From NCBI RefSeq assembly GCF_000503215.1, contig NZ_AYTD01000017.1:558001-622000 (forward strand): a stretch of DNA of 64,000 nucleotides, given 5' to 3'. This stretch comes from Pseudomonas canadensis (lineage in GTDB: Bacteria > Pseudomonadota > Gammaproteobacteria > Pseudomonadales > Pseudomonadaceae). Each line of letters opens with the position of its first letter. The stretch's first letter is position 1. A program made the translations under genes and the position numbers. A model generated the notes under the pieces. That model saw only the letters and a program-made list of their open reading frames with translations. It was not told the DNA's origin and did not search any database. Below, piece by piece: positions 59,901 through 64,000 of this stretch.

Positions 59901-62730
59901 GCTGCTGATGACCAAGGAGGGCGCCAAGCAGGCCTTGAACACCGGCACACCGGGCGATTTCACCGTGCAACTCAAGGACGCCAACGGCAATCTGCTCAAC
60001 CAGATCGACTACAGCGTGGCCGGGCGTGGCAACACTTCGCGCTCCCTGGAACGCAATGCCGAGTTGCAACTGCGCCTGGATAAACGCAGCTACGCCACCG
60101 GTGATGAAATCGCCATCAGCATCCGCGCGCCGTATACCGGCGCCGGCTTGATCACCATCGAGCGGGACAAGGTCTACACCCAGCAATGGTTCAAGGCCGA
60201 CAGCACCAACAGCGTGCAACATATCCGCGTGCCTGATGGGCTTGAAGGCAATGCCTACGTCAACGTGCAGTTTGTGCGCGATATGGGTTCGGCCGAGGTG
60301 TACATGAGCCCTCTGTCCTATGGCGTGGTGCCCTTCAGCATCAACCTGGATGCGCGGCGCATGGCGCTGGCGGTTGAAGGCCCGGCGAAGATCGAGCCGG
60401 GGCAGATGCTCGACATCAAGGTCAACGCCGACCGCCCAGGCCGCGCGGTGGTGTACGCGGTGGACGAAGGCATCCTGCAAGTGGCGCGCTACCAGACGCC
60501 GGACCCGCTGGGCTTTTTCTTCCAGAAACGTGCGCTGGAAGTCGGCACCAGTCAGATCCTTGACCTGATCCTGCCGGAGTTCAGCCGTCTGCTCAGTGGG
60601 GCAGCGCCCGGTGGCGATACGGAAGGCGCCCTGGCCAATCACCTCAACCCGTTCAAGCGTAAACACCAGCCGCCCGTGGCTTGGTGGTCTGGACTGGTCG
60701 ACCTGCCAGCTGGCGAAACCGTGCTGCATTACCAGGTGCCGGACAGCTTCAACGGCAAGCTTCACCTGTTTGCAGTGGCGGTAGACAGCGACAGCGTGGG
60801 CGTCAGCGAAGCCAATACCGAAGTCCGCGGTCCGATCGTGATCACGCCAAACGTGCCGGCGTTTGTGGCGCCGGGGGATGTGTTCAACGTCAGCGCCGGG
60901 GTGTTCAGCAACCTCGACGCGGCGGCAGAGGTGAAGTTTGAACTGCAGACCAGCGATGGCCTGAAGGTACAGGGCGACAAGGGCAGCACCTTGTCCCTGC
61001 AACCGCGCAAGGAAGGCACCGCCGAGTTCAAGATCAAGGTCGGTGAAACCCTGGGGTCGGCGGACCTGCGTTTTGTCGCAGTGCTGCCGGACGGCAAACG
61101 TATCCAGGTGGCCGAAACCACTTCGATCCGCCCACTGAGCGAACATCGCGTCGCCCTGAGCCTGGGTCGCTTTGAGAGCGCCAGCAAAGAGCTCAAGCCG
61201 ACCCGCGAGCTGTTCAGCCAATTGCGCGACGTACAGTTGGGTGTGGCGGCCTCGCCACTGGTATGGGCCAACGGCCTCAAGCATTACCTGGACGACTACG
61301 GCTACGCCTGCACCGAGCAACTGGTGTCCAAGGCTATGCCGGCGTTGATCTGGGGCGGCAACGCACCTGAAGCCGAACAGGTCTTCGGCAGTGCGGTGCG
61401 CATGCTGCGCCAGCGCCAGAACCAGGCCGGGGGCTTCGGCTTGTGGGCCGCCAACCCGGACGTAGCGCCGTACGCCAGCCTGTACGCCACCGACTTCTTG
61501 ATCGAAGCCAAGGAGCGCGGCTTGCCGGTGCCGGAAGACCTGTTGGTGCGCTCGAATGCGTATCTGACCGACCTGGCCAATGGCCCCAGCGAAGGCCTGT
61601 CGGAATTGCGCAACCGCGCCTACGCCAGTTACCTGCTAAGCCGTCAGGGGATTCTGGTAAGCGGCGCCTTGAGCGATATCCGCGAGCGCTACGAGGGCTA
61701 CTTCAAGGATAGCTGGCAGGACGACTTGGGCGCCGCTTACCTGGCGGCCAGCTACAAGCTGCTCAAGCAGGATCGCCAGGCTGACACACTGTTCCGCAAA
61801 ATCCCCTGGCGTTCGCTTGTGGATAAGTGGGACAGCGACGGTTTGTACTACGACCCGATGGTGCACGACGCCGAACACCTGCACCTGCTGGCCCGACATT
61901 TCCCAGAACTGATGGACGCTGTGCCTACAGCGCTGCTGGATAAACTCGGTAAGCGCCTCAACGAGCAGCGCTACAACTCGCTGTCGGCGGCCCTGTTGCT
62001 GCGCGCCCTGGACAACTATGGCCAGCGTGCGCAAAGCGACATGACCCTTAAGGCCACCGCCTGGCTGGGGGACAAGCAGCAGCAATTGCTGGAGATGGCC
62101 GGCCAGCCACCCCGCGCCGCCGTGCCGGGCGCTACGCAGAAGCTGGTGATGGAAAAATCCGACGGCCCGGCAGCGTTCTTCATGCTCAGCGAAGCCGGTT
62201 TCGACAAGGGCGCCAAGCTCAAGCCGATCAACAATGGCCTGGAAATCATCCACGAATACCTCGACCTCAAGGGCGAGCCGGTGAGCAAGGTCGCGGTAGG
62301 CGATGAGTTCCTGGTGCGCCTGCGTCTGCGCGCGACCGACCGTGACCAGGTGCAGCAAGTGGCCGTGGTCGACCTGCTGCCGGGTGGCGTCGAGCCTGTG
62401 TATAACTTGCCGCCGGAGCCAGAAGCCGCGAGCAGCGAGGAAGGCGAAGAGTCCGAGTACGTGGAAGAGGACAGCCAGGAAGAAGAAAGCTGGCAAGCCC
62501 CCATCGGCGAAACCGAGCTGAGCAACTGGCAGCCGGAGTACGTCGATGTGCGCGATGATCGAGTGGTGCTGTACGGTACCGCGCTGCGCGATGTAGGCAC
62601 TTTCGTCTACCGCGTGCGCGCTACCAACGCGGGCACCTTCAATACGCCACCGGCCTACGCCGAGGGCATGTACGAAACCACCCTGCAAGGGCGCGGCAAA
62701 GTAGGCCAGCTTGAAATTACCAAGCCTTAA
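56932..62730 (+). CDS. Bacterial alpha-2-macroglobulin (YfhM-like)
   Basis: A 1932-aa envelope protein. A membrane segment at ~62-80 anchors it (no lipobox seen). The remainder holds the MG1-MG10 macroglobulin domains and, near residue 1460, the thioester motif C1460-T-E-Q1463, which traps attacking proteases. A highly acidic Glu-rich tail (S-E-E-G-E-E-S, E-E-D-S-Q-E-E-E) precedes the last ~65 residues. E. coli YfhM is 1653 aa. The stop overlaps the start of pbpC, which is the usual partner gene. ATG at 56923 is an alternative start three codons upstream. Confidence 0.92.
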   Translation: MFDSFKAISRRIVGALLTVVGAIFGQWHPPFWLRATGRGLANLGSKARAYPRQTGAGLVGLVLLAAAGFYGWHWYSNLPQPHTASYSLHKPNLTDYTQQTPVVDNLQVRFGESVAPLSAIGKPVTEGITLKPAVAGTWRWADDRSLLFVPEKDWPIDAHYTLDMAKKNLLADGVLLDQYSTQFSTQPFRATLAQNELYQDPSNPTLKQLVATFHFSHPVDEDNLRKRVTVTLGKGLAYRDAQLPNRPEITFDEKKLNAYVRSAALATPLESTPVSAKLDEGIKARDGGNASTAPLVSEVTVPGRYRLTFTGAEVSFVDNERGEPEPVLMFSSSSAVADETIAGKVQAWLLPEKAQDDTRPYSSNEIDDALLARSTKLNLTHVPSVEPLNTLHAFKFKAPAGRAVYVRVPANLEAIGGYLAKNPTPSLISMPAYPRTLQFLSDGALLSLNGEKRLGFMARGVPGAHVEIARLLPNQLQHLVDQSSGSFARPNFGNEYFDRMVERQSLDIPLSSNDPAKTVYDNVDLSHYLTANGGRRGIFVLKQSPQDDPAQRTFEYDRSSTSDLRFIVVTDLGIIAKRSSDGSHDVYVQSIGNGSPVSDAQVDIIGRNGLPVSSGRTDAEGHAHFAKLDELRREKTPLMYVVTRGNDQSFLPIARQSQQLDLSRFDVGGLEEDGAIDRLSAYLFTDRGLYRPGETAHLGMIVRSGNWKGALLGLPVELQITDPRGLEVIRQPLKLSASGFESFDFPSSEVAPAGEYTATLQLIGQKQTRTDLGSVSFKVRDFEPDRMKVSLSLHDTPVQGWIPPDQVVAKVTAMHLFGAPASGRRVTAKMSLSPTLAAFDRYPDYRFRLNDSLEDATTEDLAETTVDDNGQAVLDLNLQRFANSTYRLQVMSQVFEAEGGRNVAAQSALLVSSAPYLVGVKSQDSLSYVAKDAPRQVQWLAVAPDLSPQAVDGLTTEVVEHRYVSVLVKQSNGTYKYESRIKNISQPASPLLMTKEGAKQALNTGTPGDFTVQLKDANGNLLNQIDYSVAGRGNTSRSLERNAELQLRLDKRSYATGDEIAISIRAPYTGAGLITIERDKVYTQQWFKADSTNSVQHIRVPDGLEGNAYVNVQFVRDMGSAEVYMSPLSYGVVPFSINLDARRMALAVEGPAKIEPGQMLDIKVNADRPGRAVVYAVDEGILQVARYQTPDPLGFFFQKRALEVGTSQILDLILPEFSRLLSGAAPGGDTEGALANHLNPFKRKHQPPVAWWSGLVDLPAGETVLHYQVPDSFNGKLHLFAVAVDSDSVGVSEANTEVRGPIVITPNVPAFVAPGDVFNVSAGVFSNLDAAAEVKFELQTSDGLKVQGDKGSTLSLQPRKEGTAEFKIKVGETLGSADLRFVAVLPDGKRIQVAETTSIRPLSEHRVALSLGRFESASKELKPTRELFSQLRDVQLGVAASPLVWANGLKHYLDDYGYACTEQLVSKAMPALIWGGNAPEAEQVFGSAVRMLRQRQNQAGGFGLWAANPDVAPYASLYATDFLIEAKERGLPVPEDLLVRSNAYLTDLANGPSEGLSELRNRAYASYLLSRQGILVSGALSDIRERYEGYFKDSWQDDLGAAYLAASYKLLKQDRQADTLFRKIPWRSLVDKWDSDGLYYDPMVHDAEHLHLLARHFPELMDAVPTALLDKLGKRLNEQRYNSLSAALLLRALDNYGQRAQSDMTLKATAWLGDKQQQLLEMAGQPPRAAVPGATQKLVMEKSDGPAAFFMLSEAGFDKGAKLKPINNGLEIIHEYLDLKGEPVSKVAVGDEFLVRLRLRATDRDQVQQVAVVDLLPGGVEPVYNLPPEPEAASSEEGEESEYVEEDSQEEESWQAPIGETELSNWQPEYVDVRDDRVVLYGTALRDVGTFVYRVRATNAGTFNTPPAYAEGMYETTLQGRGKVGQLEITKP

Positions 62731-64000
62731 GCGCCTGACACTGCCGCTGTTCGCAGCGGCGGTGGTCCTGGTGGGGCTGCGGGTGTGGCCCCATGCTCCG
62801 CTGGAAAAGGCCGTGACCTCATCGCGGGTGGTGTTGGCCGATGACGGCGCGCTGCTGCGCATGACCTTGGCGGATGACGGGCAATACCGTCTTTGGCTAC
62901 CGTTGGAGCGGATTTCTCCTTCATTGGTCGAAGCCTTGCTGCTCAAGGAAGACCGCAATTTCTACTGGCACCCGGGGATCAATCCCCCGGCGTTGCTTCG
63001 CGCGGCCATGGCCACCTACAGCGGTGGCCAGCGCCAGGGCGGCTCGACCTTGAGCATGCAATTGGCACGGCGCCTGTGGGACTTGAACACCCGCCAGGTG
63101 CCGGGCAAGTTGCAACAGATGGCCTTGGCACTGTGGCTGGAGGCGCGCTACAGCAAGCACGACATCCTTGAGGCCTATCTGAACCTGGCGCCCATGGGGG
63201 GCAATATCGAAGGTGCCGAAGCGGCCAGCCGTATCTACTTCGGCAAGTCGGCGGCGCAGCTGTCATTGTCCGAAGCCCTGGCGCTGGCGGTGATCCCGCA
63301 ACAGCCAGGGCGGCGGGCGCGCTTCGGGCCGTCGCTGCAAAACGCCCGGCTGCGCTTGATGAACGACTGGCGCGAGACTTATCCACAGGACCCGCGTAAC
63401 GACAGTTTGCTGGAGTTGCCCCTCGAAGCACGCGACCGCCAGCACATTCCGTTCCTGGCGCCGCATTTGAGTGAGCAACTGCTGGCATCCCAGCCCGGCA
63501 CTGAGCTGAACAGCACCCTCAACCTGCCGCTGCAACAATTGCTCGAACGCCTGATTACCGGCTTTATCGCCGAACGGCGCAGTACAGGTGTGGAAAACGC
63601 CACGGCGATCTTGATCGACAGTCGCGACCAGAGCGTCAAGGCATTGGTCGGGTCGGCGGATTACTTATCCACAAGCCTTCACGGCCAGGTCAATGGCGTG
63701 CTGTCGCGGCGCTCGCCAGGGTCGACACTCAAGCCGTTCCTGTACGGGCTGGCGCTGGACCAAGGGGTGATCCACCCCATGAGCATCCTCAAGGACCTGC
63801 CGAGTAACTTCGGCTACTTCCAACCGGAAAATTTCGACGGCAGTTTTGTCGGGCCACTGACAGCGCGGGATGCGCTGATCCGTAGTCGCAACATCCCGGC
63901 GGTGTGGCTCGCCAGCCAGGTCAAGTCACCCTCTTTGTATGGACTGTTGCAACGCGCCGGGATCAAAGGCCTGCGAGACGAAAGCCATTACGGCCTGGCC
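62711..64000 (+). CDS. pbpC: Penicillin-binding protein 1C, N-terminal 430 residues (runs off window)
   Basis: A TTG start at 62711 overlaps the macroglobulin stop by 20 bases, after a weak AGG. No better start is in frame nearby. A membrane segment (T-L-P-L-F-A-A-A-V-V-L-V-G-L) is followed by the transglycosylase domain (K-E-D-R-N-F and G-G-S-T-L-S-M-Q-L-A-R-R) and, near the end of the window, the transpeptidase active site S-P-G-S-T-L-K-P (SxxK). The protein should build peptidoglycan, perhaps repair after protease attack trapped by the macroglobulin. The frame is open to 64000. Confidence 0.9.
   Translation, partial: MKLPSLKRLTLPLFAAAVVLVGLRVWPHAPLEKAVTSSRVVLADDGALLRMTLADDGQYRLWLPLERISPSLVEALLLKEDRNFYWHPGINPPALLRAAMATYSGGQRQGGSTLSMQLARRLWDLNTRQVPGKLQQMALALWLEARYSKHDILEAYLNLAPMGGNIEGAEAASRIYFGKSAAQLSLSEALALAVIPQQPGRRARFGPSLQNARLRLMNDWRETYPQDPRNDSLLELPLEARDRQHIPFLAPHLSEQLLASQPGTELNSTLNLPLQQLLERLITGFIAERRSTGVENATAILIDSRDQSVKALVGSADYLSTSLHGQVNGVLSRRSPGSTLKPFLYGLALDQGVIHPMSILKDLPSNFGYFQPENFDGSFVGPLTARDALIRSRNIPAVWLASQVKSPSLYGLLQRAGIKGLRDESHYGLA

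Noticed and set aside
61636..62958. 440-codon open frame opposite the macroglobulin end and pbpC start
   Set aside because: No recognisable domain, and both genes on the plus strand have family motifs across the same bases.

Overview
The window looks like a chromosome segment of a Pseudomonas of the P. fluorescens group. Evidence: high GC, a pycR/pycAB locus beside an RpiR regulator and uvrD, a zinc-sparing (Zur-type) block in the order known from P. aeruginosa PA5532-PA5541, and several REP-type inverted repeats built on a GGAGC(T/C)GGCTTGC core. No tRNA, rRNA, CRISPR array, insertion sequence or prophage was seen. No gene-free stretch exceeds 300 bases.

Layout. 1-6.6 kb: the end of an AraC-type regulator, an acetylpolyamine amidohydrolase with a polyamine-binding protein, a fragment of a larger protein, a MocR regulator divergent from a paiB/acetyltransferase operon. 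6.6-9.8 kb: a HipA-type kinase followed by its HTH partner (inverted order) with three phased operator-like repeats, then a small autotransporter. 9.8-22.5 kb: pycB-pycA, pycR, a PA3496-like small gene, an RpiR regulator, a GGDEF/EAL protein, uvrD, a Tim44-domain protein and a SMI1/KNR4 protein. 22.7-26.2 kb: a CPA2 antiporter, an acyl-CoA thioesterase and pdxY.

26.3-38.3 kb is a zinc-starvation island. Two perfect Zur-type palindromes sit in two divergent promoter regions. One faces dksA2-zigA-DUF1826-cobW and a small secreted protein. The other faces amiA and the operon folE2-znuC-znuB-znuA-hisI2-gammaCA-pyrQ-thrS-like. The last gene is a threonyl-tRNA synthetase relative from which the whole catalytic core has been removed in frame; it is the most unusual gene here.

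38.3-49.7 kb: a DUF3617 protein, cardiolipin synthase, cfa, a bufferin-type cluster (small Cys-rich precursor, DUF692 enzyme, DUF2063 partner), and an operon of three SPFH membrane proteins plus a P1B-type ATPase. That operon has a Zur-like box at its promoter. 49.8-55.5 kb: a compact six-gene lipid cluster resembling E. coli ynbABCD (order ynbA-ynbC-ynbD-small membrane protein-plsC-ynbB). It carries most activities for making and modifying an unidentified phospholipid. 55.6-64 kb: an Lrp regulator divergent from a LysE exporter, then a very large alpha-2-macroglobulin with its thioester motif, coupled to pbpC, which runs off the window.
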